Positions 8,213 to 16,617 of a stretch of 64,000 nucleotides of DNA are shown piece by piece. Source of the stretch: Pseudomonas sp. PD9R. GTDB taxonomy: Bacteria; Pseudomonadota; Gammaproteobacteria; Pseudomonadales; Pseudomonadaceae. The stretch's first letter is position 1, and each line of letters begins with the position of its first letter. The translations under genes were made by a program, and so were the position numbers. The stretch covers positions 93,639 through 157,638 of the forward strand of contig NZ_JAHTMR010000003.1 in assembly GCF_019200975.1 (NCBI RefSeq), in the 5' to 3' direction. The notes under the pieces are model-generated. The model was not told the DNA's origin. It saw nothing but the letters and a program-made list of their open reading frames with translations, and searched no databases.

Positions 8213-9949
8213 TTAGTGCGAATGGCGCGGCACTTCAGCCCCACGGCAACCAACCAGGAAGTCAAAGTCGCAACCCTGATCTGCCTGCAATACATGGTCG
8301 ATGTACAGCTGACGGTAGCCGCCCACCAGCAATTGCTGTGGCGGTTGCAGATCGGCCATGCGCGCGGCGAGTTCGGCGTCGGGGATGTCCAGGTGCAGAC
8401 GGCCACTGGCGCAGTCGAGTTCGATCCAGTCACCTTCCTTGACCGCCGCCAAAGGTCCGCCAGCCGCCGCTTCCGGTGCTACGTGCAGGACAACAGTGCC
8501 GTAGGCGGTGCCACTCATGCGCGCATCGGAAATGCGCACCATGTCGGTCACGCCCTGGGCCAACAGTTTGGCTGGCAGCCCCATGTTGCCGACTTCGGCC
8601 ATGCCCGGATAACCCTTCGGCCCGCAGTTTTTCATCACCATAATCGAGTTGGCATCGACGTCCAGTTCCGGGTCGTTGATTCGCGCCTTGTACATGTCGA
8701 AGTTCTCGAACACCACCGCACGTCCACGATGTTGCATCAGCTCCGGCGTGGCGGCGGACGGCTTGAGCACCGCACCGAGTGGCGCCAGGTTGCCGCGCAA
8801 CACACAAATGCCGCCGTCGGCGCGGATCGGGTTGTCGAGGGTGCGGATCACTTCGTCTTCGCCGTAAATCGGCGCGTCCTTGGTGTTCTCGCCAATCGAC
8901 TTGCCGTTGACGGTCAGGGCATTCGGGTTCGGGATCAGGTTGGCTTCACCGAGGCGGCGCAGCACGGCGGGCAAACCACCGGCGTAATAGAACTCTTCCA
9001 TCAGGAAACGCCCGGACGGTTGCAGGTCGACGATGGTCGGCATGCCGCGACCCATGCGGGTCCAGTCGTCCAGATCCAGTTCAACCCCGATGCGTCCGGC
9101 AATGGCTTTCAAGTGGATCACCGCGTTGGTCGAGCCACCGATGGCGGCGTTGACGCGAATGGCGTTTTCGAAGGCTTCCTTGGTCAGGATTTTCGACAAT
9201 TTCAGGTCTTCGCGGACCATTTCCACGGCACGCATGCCGGACATGTGCGCCAACACATAGCGACGCGCATCGACTGCCGGAATTGCCGCGTTGTGGGGCA
9301 GGGACGTGCCGAGTGCTTCAGCCATGCAGGCCATGGTCGAGGCGGTGCCCATGGTGTTACACGTGCCGGCCGAGCGGGACATGCCACCCTCGGCGGCCAG
9401 GAAATCGTCGATGGTGATGGTGCCGGCCTTGACCTGCTCGCTGAGCTGCCAGACCACGGTGCCCGAACCAATGTCCTTGCCTTTGTGCTTGCCGTTCAGC
9501 ATTGGCCCGCCCGTGACGACGATGGCCGGCACGTCGCAACTGGCCGCGCCCATCAGCAGTGCCGGGGTGGTTTTGTCGCAACCGGTCAGCAGCACCACGC
9601 CGTCAATCGGGTTGCCACGAATGGCTTCTTCGACGTCCATGCTCGTCAGGTTGCGGGTGAACATGGCGGTCGGGCGCAGGTTGGATTCGCCATTGGAGAA
9701 CACCGGGAATTCCACCGGGAAGCCCCCGGCCTCGATAACCCCGCGTTTGACGTGCTCGGCAATCTGACGGAAATGCGCGTTGCACGGAGTCAGTTCTGAC
9801 CAGGTGTTGCAGATGCCGATGATCGGCTTGCCGTGGAACTGGTGGTCGGCGATGCCCTGATTCTTCATCCAGCTGCGGTACATAAAGCCGTTCTTGTCGG
9901 CCGTGCCAAACCATTGGGCGGAGCGCAGGGTGGGTTTCTTATCAGACAT
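8213..9949 (-). CDS. IlvD/Edd-family sugar-acid dehydratase (pentonate type)
   Basis: A 578-residue member of the IlvD/Edd dehydratase family. It should convert an aldonic acid such as L-arabonate, D-xylonate or a relative to the 2-keto-3-deoxy acid. Three cysteines, C56 (TPCNAH), C124 (GCDKTTP) and C197 (GTCNTMG), have the spacing of the [2Fe-2S] ligands in the Rhizobium L-arabinonate dehydratase, offset by three residues. This argues for a sugar-acid enzyme and not dihydroxy-acid dehydratase of branched-chain amino-acid synthesis. The neighbours (MFS permease, FAH enzyme, semialdehyde dehydrogenase) complete a Weimberg-like route. It is divergent from the permease. The exact substrate cannot be read from sequence. 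Confidence 0.85.
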   Translation of the reverse strand: MSDKKPTLRSAQWFGTADKNGFMYRSWMKNQGIADHQFHGKPIIGICNTWSELTPCNAHFRQIAEHVKRGVIEAGGFPVEFPVFSNGESNLRPTAMFTRNLTSMDVEEAIRGNPIDGVVLLTGCDKTTPALLMGAASCDVPAIVVTGGPMLNGKHKGKDIGSGTVVWQLSEQVKAGTITIDDFLAAEGGMSRSAGTCNTMGTASTMACMAEALGTSLPHNAAIPAVDARRYVLAHMSGMRAVEMVREDLKLSKILTKEAFENAIRVNAAIGGSTNAVIHLKAIAGRIGVELDLDDWTRMGRGMPTIVDLQPSGRFLMEEFYYAGGLPAVLRRLGEANLIPNPNALTVNGKSIGENTKDAPIYGEDEVIRTLDNPIRADGGICVLRGNLAPLGAVLKPSAATPELMQHRGRAVVFENFDMYKARINDPELDVDANSIMVMKNCGPKGYPGMAEVGNMGLPAKLLAQGVTDMVRISDARMSGTAYGTVVLHVAPEAAAGGPLAAVKEGDWIELDCASGRLHLDIPDAELAARMADLQPPQQLLVGGYRQLYIDHVLQADQGCDFDFLVGCRGAEVPRHSH

Positions 9950-9967
9950 GATCGATTCTCTTATTGT

Positions 9968-9980
9968 ATGACTATATTGT
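9968..9980 (+). promoter_or_regulatory. candidate operator copy 1 (ATGACTATATTGT)
   Basis: This 13-mer matches, in 12 of 13 positions, the reverse complement of the site at 10046-10058. It lies 19 bases upstream of the dehydratase start, a place suited to repression. The likely binder is the FadR-type regulator encoded downstream of the dehydratase. Binding is inferred. Confidence 0.5.
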
Positions 9981-10045
9981 TCGAGCTAAGGCGTAACATA
10001 AGCTCAAATTCGCCGCTTTGGAAGTGTTGTTGGGTAATTAGTATT

Positions 10046-10058
10046 ACTATATAGTCAT
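10046..10058 (-). promoter_or_regulatory. candidate operator copy 2 (ATGACTATATAGT on minus)
   Basis: On the minus strand this reads ATGACTATATAGT, one base different from copy 1. It contains a perfect 10-base palindrome ACTATATAGT (10046-10055), as expected for a dimeric GntR-family repressor. It lies about 85 bases before the permease start. Confidence 0.5.
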
Positions 10059-10119
10059 TTGCAGCGGAGGGATGGCCCTGGCGGTTTACCGTGAGAGGCG
10101 TCCCCCGAGGTTCTATAAA

Positions 10120-10127
10120 AACAACAA
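10120..10127 (+). promoter_or_regulatory. candidate Crc/Hfq target before the permease
   Basis: AACAACAA lies 15 bases before the ATG at 10143 and directly upstream of the GGAG ribosome-binding site. It fits the AANAANAA target through which Hfq/Crc blocks translation of uptake genes for less preferred carbon sources. Confidence 0.45.
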
Positions 10128-10142
10128 TCGGAGACCGATCTC

Positions 10143-11465
10143 ATGAGCCAGGAACTGCGGCTTATTCGCCGCATCACGCTGAAACTGATTCCCTTTCTGA
10201 TCCTGCTGTACCTGATCGCCTATGTGGATCGCTCCGCCGTGGGCTTCGCCAAATTGCACATGGGCGCCGACATCGGCCTCGGTGATGCGGCCTATGGCAT
10301 GGGTGCAGGTCTGTTCTTCATTGGCTACTTCCTGTTGGAAATCCCCAGCAACCTGATGCTCGACCGCTTTGGTGCGCGGCGCTGGTTTGCGCGAATCATG
10401 ATCACCTGGGGCGCCATCACCATCGGCATGGCTTTCGTGCAAGGGCCGAACAGCTTCTATGTGATGCGCTTTCTGCTCGGTGCGGCCGAAGCCGGGTTCT
10501 TCCCGGGCGTTCTCTACTACATCACCCAATGGTTCCCGGTTCGCCATCGCGGCAAGATCCTCGGGCTATTCATCCTGTCCCAACCCATCGCCATGATGAT
10601 CACCGGCCCGGTATCCGGCGGCTTGCTCGGCATGGATGGCGTGCTCGGGCTGCACGGCTGGCAATGGCTGTTCATCGTCATCGGCACGCCGGCGATCCTG
10701 CTGACGTGGCCGGTGTTGCGTTACCTGCCGGATGGTCCGCAACAGGTGAAATGGATGGACCAGTCCGAGAAAGACTGGCTGAGCGGTGAGTTGAAAAAGG
10801 ACCTGGAAGCCTACGGCCAGACCCGTCACGGCAACCCATTGCATGCCCTCAAAGACAAACGCGTGTTGCTGCTGGCGCTGTTCTACCTGCCGGTGACGTT
10901 GAGCATTTATGGCCTGGGCCTGTGGTTGCCGACGCTGATCAAGCAGTTCGGTGGCAGTGACCTGGTGACCGGCTTCGTGTCGGCGGTGCCGTACATCTTC
11001 GGGATCATCGGGTTGCTGATCATCCCGCGCAGTTCCGACCGTTTGAATGATCGCTACGGTCACCTGGCGGTGCTTTACGTGCTGGGCGCCATCGGCCTGT
11101 TCCTCAGTGCCTGGCTGTCGGTGCCGGTGCTGCAACTGGCGGCGCTGTGCCTGGTGGCGTTTTCGCTGTTTTCCTGCACGGCGGTGTTCTGGACGTTGCC
11201 GGGGCGTTTCTTTGCCGGCGCCAGTGCGGCAGCGGGGATTGCCTTGATCAACTCGGTGGGCAACCTCGGCGGCTACATCGGTCCGTTCGTGATCGGTGCG
11301 CTCAAGGAGTACACCGGGAGTCTGGCGTCAGGTTTGTACTTCCTGTCTTGCGTGATGGTGTTCGGGCTGGTGCTGACCGGTGTGGTTTATCGGTTGCTGG
11401 AACGTAAGCACGTGCTACCGGCGGACGAGTTTGCGGCCAGCGCCCGAGGCGCTACGCGTACCTGA
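10143..11465 (+). CDS. MFS transporter, sugar-acid/anion:cation symporter type
   Basis: A 440-residue major-facilitator permease with about twelve transmembrane helices. The region GYFLLEIPSNLMLDRFGARRW, followed by GFFPGVLYYITQWFP, is characteristic of the anion:cation symporter subfamily (phthalate, tartrate, glucarate, galactonate porters). It is divergent from the dehydratase and followed by the FAH enzyme and semialdehyde dehydrogenase, so it probably imports the sugar acid degraded by this locus. GGAG upstream of the ATG at 10143 supports the start. It is separated from the next gene by a REP pair, which may lower downstream expression. Confidence 0.87.
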   Translation: MSQELRLIRRITLKLIPFLILLYLIAYVDRSAVGFAKLHMGADIGLGDAAYGMGAGLFFIGYFLLEIPSNLMLDRFGARRWFARIMITWGAITIGMAFVQGPNSFYVMRFLLGAAEAGFFPGVLYYITQWFPVRHRGKILGLFILSQPIAMMITGPVSGGLLGMDGVLGLHGWQWLFIVIGTPAILLTWPVLRYLPDGPQQVKWMDQSEKDWLSGELKKDLEAYGQTRHGNPLHALKDKRVLLLALFYLPVTLSIYGLGLWLPTLIKQFGGSDLVTGFVSAVPYIFGIIGLLIIPRSSDRLNDRYGHLAVLYVLGAIGLFLSAWLSVPVLQLAALCLVAFSLFSCTAVFWTLPGRFFAGASAAAGIALINSVGNLGGYIGPFVIGALKEYTGSLASGLYFLSCVMVFGLVLTGVVYRLLERKHVLPADEFAASARGATRT

Positions 11466-11490
11466 CAACAATTCAGTCGTCTGCCACCGA

Positions 11491-11585
11491 CCCTGTGGGA
11501 GCGGGCTTGCCCGCGATAGCAATCTGTCTGACACATCAATTGTGAAGGTACTGCCGTCATCGCGGGCAAGCCCGCTCCCACAGGG
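11491..11585. repeat. REP pair (GGAGCGGGCTTGCCCGCGA family)
   Basis: Inverted copies of CTGTGGGAGCGGGCTTGCCC surround about 40 bases between the permease and the FAH gene. It belongs to the second REP family with GGGCTTGCCC as the inner palindrome. Confidence 0.9.
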
Positions 11586-11624
11586 ATTGCTGAGTGTTCA
11601 AGTTTTGCTTAAAGGAGAAAATTC

Positions 11625-12617
11625 ATGCGTTTGGTTCAATTCGAATTGAGTAACGGCGAACGCCGCGTGGGTGTCGTCGAGGCCGCGCTGGTTCGTGAAG
11701 TGCAGGACGCACGCACGGTTCGTGACCTCGCACTGGCAGCGATTGAGGCAGGTATCAATCTTGAGCAGCAAGTGCAAAGTCTTGGGCTGGGCATCAGCCA
11801 TGACTACACCGAATTGCTGGCGCAACTGCGTATCCTGCCGCCGCTGGATCACCCGGACCCGGCGCACATGTTGGTCAGCGGCACCGGCCTGACTCATTTG
11901 GGCAGCGCCTCGGCTCGCGACAAAATGCACCAGCAGGCCGGTGATGACGCCGCGATGACCGACACCATGCGCATCTTCAAGTGGGGCGTAGAGGGCGGTA
12001 AACCCGCAGCCGGTCAGGCTGGCGTGCAACCGGAGTGGTTCTACAAGGGCGACGGCAGCATCGTCGTGCGTCCGGGGCAGCCGTTCCCGCTGCCGCCGTT
12101 TGCCGAAGACGCCGGCGAAGAACCGGAAATCAGCGGCCTCTATGTCATCGGTCACGATGGCAAGCCGTATCGCCTCGGTTTCGCGGTGGGTAACGAGTTC
12201 TCCGATCATGTGATGGAGCGCAAGAACTACCTGTACTTGGCTCACTCGAAACTGCGCAGTTGCAGTTATGGCCCGGAACTGCGGGTTGGCGAGTTGCCAC
12301 AGCATCTGGCCGGCACCAGCCGCATTTTGCGTGACGGCGAAGTGCTGTGGCAGAACGAGTTTCTCAGTGGCGAAGCCAACATGTGCCACAGCCTCGCGAA
12401 CCTCGAATTCCACCATTTCAAGTACAGCCAGTTCCTGCGTCCGGGCGACGTGCACATTCACTTCTTCGGCACCGCGACACTGTCTTTTGCCGATGGTATT
12501 CGCACTCAGCCGGGCGACGTGTTCGAGATCAGTCAGGGCGAATTCGGCGCACCATTGATCAATGGCATCGCGCCGGTGGATGCAGCATTCGAGCCCGGCA
12601 CCGTCGGCACACTTTAA
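11625..12617 (+). CDS. fumarylacetoacetate hydrolase-fold enzyme, 2-keto-3-deoxypentonate dehydratase-like
   Basis: A 330-residue protein of the FAH superfamily, longer than bare FAH domains and of the length of the AraD1/XylX-type proteins found in pentose catabolic loci. The C-terminal half carries the FAH-like core with GFAVGNEFSDHVMER and the metal-site neighbourhood. In Caulobacter an FAH-family enzyme (XylX) dehydrates 2-keto-3-deoxyxylonate to 2-ketoglutarate semialdehyde. The same step is the likely role here because the dehydratase and the semialdehyde dehydrogenase are both adjacent. AAGGAG precedes the ATG at 11625. A hydrolytic cleavage of a dioxo acid is the alternative known for related FAH enzymes. 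Confidence 0.75.
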   Translation: MRLVQFELSNGERRVGVVEAALVREVQDARTVRDLALAAIEAGINLEQQVQSLGLGISHDYTELLAQLRILPPLDHPDPAHMLVSGTGLTHLGSASARDKMHQQAGDDAAMTDTMRIFKWGVEGGKPAAGQAGVQPEWFYKGDGSIVVRPGQPFPLPPFAEDAGEEPEISGLYVIGHDGKPYRLGFAVGNEFSDHVMERKNYLYLAHSKLRSCSYGPELRVGELPQHLAGTSRILRDGEVLWQNEFLSGEANMCHSLANLEFHHFKYSQFLRPGDVHIHFFGTATLSFADGIRTQPGDVFEISQGEFGAPLINGIAPVDAAFEPGTVGTL

Positions 12618-12642
12618 GTGGCCACATTTTGAGGAACTCTCC

Positions 12643-14223
12643 ATGACCCGAATTCTCGGTCACAACTACATTGCCGGCCAGCGCAGTGCACAGGGCACGG
12701 TAAAGATGCAGAGCGTCGACGCCAATACCGGCGAAGCCTTGCCCCATGATTTTTTCCAGGCCACACCGGAAGAAGTCGATGCCGCCGCCAAGGCTGCCGC
12801 TTCCGCGTATCCGGCCTACCGTGGCCTGAGCACCGAACGTCGCGCGCAGTTTCTTGATGCGATCGCCGATGAACTCGATGCCCTGGGTGATGAGTTCGTG
12901 ACGGTGGTCTGCCGTGAAACCGCGCTACCGGCGGCGCGGATTATCGGCGAGCGAGGCCGCACCAGCGGCCAGATGCGTTTGTTTGCCAATGTGCTGCGTC
13001 GTGGCGATTTCTATGGCGCGCGGATCGATCAGGCATTGCCCGAGCGCCAACCACTGCCGCGTCCCGACATGCGTCAGTACCGGATCGGTCTCGGGCCTGT
13101 CGCCGTGTTCGGTGCGAGCAACTTTCCATTGGCTTTTTCAACGGCGGGTGGTGATACCGCGTCGGCCTTGGCCGCCGGTTGCCCGGTGGTGTTCAAGGCC
13201 CACGGCGGCCATATGGCGACGGCCGAACACGTGGCCGACGCGATCATTCGTGCCGCGGAAAAAACCGCGATGCCGGCCGGGGTGTTCAACATGATCTACG
13301 GCGGTGGAGTCGGCGAAGCGCTGGTCAAGCATCCGGCGATTCAGGCGGTCGGCTTCACCGGTTCGCTCAAGGGTGGCAGGGCGCTGTGCGACATGGCGGC
13401 GGCGCGCCCGCAACCGATCCCGGTGTTTGCCGAGATGTCGAGCATCAATCCGGTGATCGTGCTGCCGCATGCGCTGCAGGAACGCACCGAAACTATCGCT
13501 CGCGGCCTGACCGCTTCGGTGGTGCAGGGTTGCGGCCAGTTCTGCACCAACCCTGGTTTGGTGATTGGCATTCGTTCGCCGCAGTTCACGGCCTTCCTGA
13601 AAATGGTCGAGCAGATGATGGCTGATCAGCCGGCGCAAACCATGCTCAACGCCGGGACCTTGAGCAGTTATGGCAACGGCTTGCAGAAACTGCTCGACCA
13701 TCCGGCGATTGAGCACCTGGCCGGGAATCCGCAGCAAGGTCGTCAGGCGCAGCCGCAATTGTTCAAGGCCGATGTCAGCTTGCTGATCGACGGTGACGCG
13801 GTGCTGCAAGAAGAGGTGTTCGGCCCGACCACCGTGGTGGTTGAAGTGGCCGATCAGGCGCAACTCAGTGCCGCGTTGAACGGGCTGCACGGCCAGTTGA
13901 CTGCGACCATCATCGGCGAGCGGGAGGACTTCGAACAGTTCGGCGAGCTGACGGCGTTGCTGGAGCAAAAAGTGGGACGAATCCTGCTCAATGGCTACCC
14001 GACCGGCGTGGAAGTTTGCGATTCGATGGTTCATGGCGGGCCGTATCCAGCGACATCGGATGCGCGCGGCACCTCGGTGGGCACCTTGGCCATCGACCGT
14101 TTCTTGCGCCCGGTGTGCTTCCAGAATTATCCGGACAGCTTGCTGCCTGATGCGCTGAAAAACGCCAACCCGCTGCGTATTCAGCGGCTGGTCGACGGCA
14201 AACCATCGCGCGAAGCCCTGTAA
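12643..14223 (+). CDS. aldehyde dehydrogenase (NADP+), 2-ketoglutarate semialdehyde type
   Basis: A 526-residue aldehyde dehydrogenase. The catalytic cysteine is C301 in GCGQFCTNPG and the general-base glutamate is E264 in VFAEMSS. The length and the FCTNPG form are typical of the NADP-preferring 2,5-dioxovalerate dehydrogenase group, which oxidises 2-ketoglutarate semialdehyde to 2-ketoglutarate. This would deliver the product of the sugar-acid route to the citric-acid cycle. The start ATG at 12643 has GAGGA upstream and lies 25 bases after the FAH stop; the open frame upstream (from 12562) overlaps that gene and is not used. It ends the operon, followed by a REP pair. Confidence 0.88.
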   Translation: MTRILGHNYIAGQRSAQGTVKMQSVDANTGEALPHDFFQATPEEVDAAAKAAASAYPAYRGLSTERRAQFLDAIADELDALGDEFVTVVCRETALPAARIIGERGRTSGQMRLFANVLRRGDFYGARIDQALPERQPLPRPDMRQYRIGLGPVAVFGASNFPLAFSTAGGDTASALAAGCPVVFKAHGGHMATAEHVADAIIRAAEKTAMPAGVFNMIYGGGVGEALVKHPAIQAVGFTGSLKGGRALCDMAAARPQPIPVFAEMSSINPVIVLPHALQERTETIARGLTASVVQGCGQFCTNPGLVIGIRSPQFTAFLKMVEQMMADQPAQTMLNAGTLSSYGNGLQKLLDHPAIEHLAGNPQQGRQAQPQLFKADVSLLIDGDAVLQEEVFGPTTVVVEVADQAQLSAALNGLHGQLTATIIGEREDFEQFGELTALLEQKVGRILLNGYPTGVEVCDSMVHGGPYPATSDARGTSVGTLAIDRFLRPVCFQNYPDSLLPDALKNANPLRIQRLVDGKPSREAL

Positions 14224-14230
14224 CAACCAA

Positions 14231-14321
14231 TGTAGGAGCTGCCGCGGGCTGCGATCTTTTGATCTAGATCCTGGAAAAGAAAAATCAAAAGATCGCAGCC
14301 TGCGGCAGCTCCTGCAGGGGG
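14231..14321. repeat. REP pair (GGAGCTGCCG family)
   Basis: Inverted copies with the variant core GGAGCTGCCGCGGGCTGCGATC on the left and GATCGCAGCCTGCGGCAGCTCC on the right, and an AT-rich spacer, directly after the dehydrogenase stop. Confidence 0.9.
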
Positions 14322-14373
14322 GGCGAGCACATTGAGCTATCATTGCGTTTTTCCCATTCAAAGATTGATTGCC

Positions 14374-14670
14374 ATGACTGCTGCCACTGACACCTTGCTC
14401 AACGTCCTCGAACACTGCGGTATGGTGGAAATCGACGGACTGCACGCTTTCGAATTCTCCCTCGATGAAGACGACAACCTGCACATCGAATGCATGGACG
14501 GTCGAGTGGCCAAGCACTGGGAATTCACCCCGGCGCAGATCCAGGCCGCGACCTTCGACAGTACATTGCAGAGCTGGTTGATCACCGGTGATTCCGGTGA
14601 ACATCGCCTGGTTTGCCTCGGCGATGTCATCAGCGGCGACAATGACGATGATGACCATGAGGATGAATAA
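14374..14670 (+). CDS. DUF5629 family small acidic protein
   Basis: A 98-residue acidic cytoplasmic protein, with a C-terminal run of Asp/Glu residues (GDNDDDDHEDE). It resembles the short DUF5629 proteins conserved in pseudomonads; this is from memory of the family. The ATG at 14374 is chosen over an in-frame start 14 codons earlier because that stretch is not protein-like and joins the REP region. Its 3' end overlaps the start region of the lactonase gene, so the two are probably coupled. Function unknown. Confidence 0.7.
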   Translation: MTAATDTLLNVLEHCGMVEIDGLHAFEFSLDEDDNLHIECMDGRVAKHWEFTPAQIQAATFDSTLQSWLITGDSGEHRLVCLGDVISGDNDDDDHEDE

Positions 14671-15832
14671 ACTCTGGCCGCTGTTAATCGCCACAAGCAT
14701 CGGCGCGATGGGCATTCAGGCGGCATCCGCCGAGGAATATCAACTGCTCGTGGGTTCGTACACCGCCGGTCAAAGCCAGGGCATCTATCGCCTGAACTTC
14801 GACAGTGCAACCGGGCAGATCAACGCCAAACCCTTGCAAGTGATCAAAAGCGAAAACCCGTCGTGGCTGACCCTGTCCAAGGATCAGCATCGGGTGTTCG
14901 TGGTCAATGAAAATGGGCCGGGTCAGACCGATCCGGTAGGGCGTGTCAGCAGCTATGCAATCGACCCGAACACCCATGAGCTGAACCTGATCAGTCAGGT
15001 GCAGAGCCTGGGTAATGAGCCGACGCATTCGAGCCTCAGTGCAGATGCCAGCCACTTGTTCGTCAGCAACTACTCAGTGGCTGAAGATCCGGGTGGCACC
15101 CTGGCGGTGTTGCCAGTGGGCACCGATGGCAAGCTCAAACCGGTGGTGCAGATGAGCAGTCATCCGGCCAGCCGGGTCAATCCCGAGCGGCAGATGTCGG
15201 CGCATGTGCATTCGACGGTTTCGTCGCCGGATGGCAACTATGTGTTCTCTAACGACCTTGGGGCAGACAAGGTCTTTGTCTACCGCTTTGACCCCAAAGC
15301 CAATCCTGACCTGCCATTGACCCCGGCCACACCGCCATTCGTCCAGTTGCCTCCCGGCAGCGGTCCGCGGCATCTGCTGTTCAGCGCCGATGGCAAACAC
15401 GCCTGGCTGACCATGGAAATGAGTGCGCAAGTCGCCGTGTTCGATTACCGGGACGGCAAGCTTGAGCAGACGCAAATGGTCGATCTGGCGGCCGGTCAAC
15501 CGGTTTCGGACAAGGCTGGCGCTGCTTTGCATGCATCCACGGATGGCAAGTTCCTCTATGTCAGTAACCGTGGCACGGCCAATCAGTTGCTGGTATTTGC
15601 CATTGAGCCGGCGACCGGGCATCTCAAGGAGCTGCAACGCCGAGCGGTGGAGGGCGATCACCCGCGTGAATTCAGCCTCGATCCAAGTGGCAAGTTCGTG
15701 CTGATCGCTAATCAAAAAAGCAACCAGATTGTCGTCGTGGAGCGCGATGACAAGACCGGTCTGCTGGGCAAAACCGTGCAAAAACTGCCGATGGACGCGC
15801 CAAGCGACCTCAAGTTTCTAGTGCGACAATAG
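14657..15832 (+). CDS. exported lactonase-family beta-propeller (6-phosphogluconolactonase-like)
   Basis: A protein of about 391 residues with a signal peptide (MRMNKLWPLLIATSIGAMG, cleavage near AASA-EE) and a seven-bladed propeller of the lactonase/YbhE family. Recognisable blade sequences are YQLLVGSYTAGQSQGIY, GNEPTHSSLSADASHLFVSN and GSGPRHLLFSADGKHAWLT. Related enzymes open 6-phosphogluconolactone, but an exported form is more likely to act on a free aldonolactone or another lactone. Several in-frame ATGs cluster at 14642-14663. I chose 14657, which overlaps the preceding stop and starts just before the signal peptide; 14663 is equally possible. No strong ribosome-binding site is seen, consistent with translational coupling. 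Confidence 0.8.
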   Translation: MRMNKLWPLLIATSIGAMGIQAASAEEYQLLVGSYTAGQSQGIYRLNFDSATGQINAKPLQVIKSENPSWLTLSKDQHRVFVVNENGPGQTDPVGRVSSYAIDPNTHELNLISQVQSLGNEPTHSSLSADASHLFVSNYSVAEDPGGTLAVLPVGTDGKLKPVVQMSSHPASRVNPERQMSAHVHSTVSSPDGNYVFSNDLGADKVFVYRFDPKANPDLPLTPATPPFVQLPPGSGPRHLLFSADGKHAWLTMEMSAQVAVFDYRDGKLEQTQMVDLAAGQPVSDKAGAALHASTDGKFLYVSNRGTANQLLVFAIEPATGHLKELQRRAVEGDHPREFSLDPSGKFVLIANQKSNQIVVVERDDKTGLLGKTVQKLPMDAPSDLKFLVRQ

Positions 15833-15837
15833 GCCGC

Positions 15838-15858
15838 AGGCCCCGGTTTACGGGGCCT
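15838..15858 (+). terminator. hairpin after the lactonase gene
   Basis: AGGCCCCG and CGGGGCCT form a perfect 8-base GC-rich stem with a GTTTA loop five bases past the stop. It lacks a long T run (TGAACGTCT follows), so termination efficiency is uncertain. Confidence 0.55.
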
Positions 15859-15988
15859 GAACGTCTCTATCAATGAGGCTGATATTTGGTAATGCTGCAA
15901 AGCATTTCAAGACAGGGTTCTTCGAAGGGTAAGTTTGCTTCACGGCCCCACCGGGCAAGCAAGCCAACTGAATCCGAGGAATACCGCC

Positions 15989-16168
15989 ATGAACTTCAAT
16001 CTCTTCTCTGTAATCGCTGCTTCCGCCATCTCTGCCACTGTTGCGTTGCCAGCCAGTGCCAACGTTGAAATCAGCGACAAAAAAGCCCACACCCAGAGCT
16101 ACACCCAGAAATACCTGCAACAAAGTGCCAACTTCTACGCCGCGCTGGACCACAAAACCCAAGCCTGA
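15989..16168 (+). CDS. small exported protein, 59 residues
   Basis: A short gene with GAGGA eight bases before its ATG. It encodes a signal peptide (FSVIAASAISATVALPASA, cleavage near ASA-NV) and a mature part of about 33 residues that is polar and rich in Lys, Gln and Tyr (KAHTQSYTQKYLQQ). No cysteine or known domain is present. The good ribosome-binding site and textbook signal peptide argue that it is real. Probably periplasmic; function unknown. Confidence 0.65.
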   Translation: MNFNLFSVIAASAISATVALPASANVEISDKKAHTQSYTQKYLQQSANFYAALDHKTQA

Positions 16169-16190
16169 AATTTCCTTCCTGTCCCCTTTA

Positions 16191-16260
16191 TGCAGGAGCG
16201 GAGTCACTTGCCAATCGACCGCCAACACGGCGAAAGGCGTTGAAGTGATGTCGCTCCTGC
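16191..16260. repeat. degenerate REP-like inverted repeat
   Basis: TGCAGGAGCG at the left and CGCTCCTGCA at the right form a perfect 10-base inverted repeat whose inner parts (AGTCACTT/AAGTGATG) are partly complementary. It resembles the GGAGCG REP family but has lost the inner consensus. It could act as a terminator or as an mRNA end for the small gene before it. Confidence 0.55.
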
Positions 16261-16376
16261 ATAACGCATTTACGACAGCATCATATTGCCATCAATGATC
16301 TTCTTGATATCACGCTGACGCGCGTTTAGATTTGACGCTGATTTTTTGACTCCTTCTCAAGATAAGGATCGACAAG

Positions 16377-16502
16377 ATGGCGATGCGTCTGGCTGTGGTA
16401 CTTCTGTTTCTCTATTCCACTCCGATTTTATCCGCTGCAGAGCCCATCTCCGGCGAGCCTGACGCTGCGCGTGAACGCATGATGAGTTTTATTGAAGACT
16501 GA
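16377..16502 (+). CDS. very small exported peptide, 41 residues
   Basis: ATG at 16377 with AAGGA nine bases upstream, stop TGA at 16500-16502. The product is a near-perfect signal peptide (MAMRLAVVLLFLYSTPILSA) followed by a 21-residue acidic tail ending RERMMSFIED. It is too short for standard gene calling. It is the second small exported product in a row. No homology is recognised, and the hydrophobic N-terminus could also act as a membrane anchor. Confidence 0.5.
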   Translation: MAMRLAVVLLFLYSTPILSAAEPISGEPDAARERMMSFIED

Positions 16503-16617
16503 AATAGTCTGGCTTAATGATCAACGCAGCTGATAGTTGCTATAGACAAGCCTTGTTGGTGATAGCTGCTTTTTTGATCGATTCTATGGGCTCTGAAACA
16601 TGTCCACGGAGTCCATC

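Larger units (their letters stand above)
9950..10142. promoter_or_regulatory. divergent promoter region of the sugar-acid locus
   Basis: The 193-base interval between the dehydratase (leftward) and the permease (rightward) is more AT-rich than its surroundings. It carries two copies of a 13-base motif in opposite orientation, plus an A-rich Crc/Hfq-type motif before the permease. Promoter elements of both directions must lie here, but no -35/-10 pair is clear enough to mark. Confidence 0.6.

Noticed and set aside
8204..9799. 531-codon frame antisense to the dehydratase
   Set aside because: Shadow frame; the minus-strand gene has all three cluster cysteines and strong family features.
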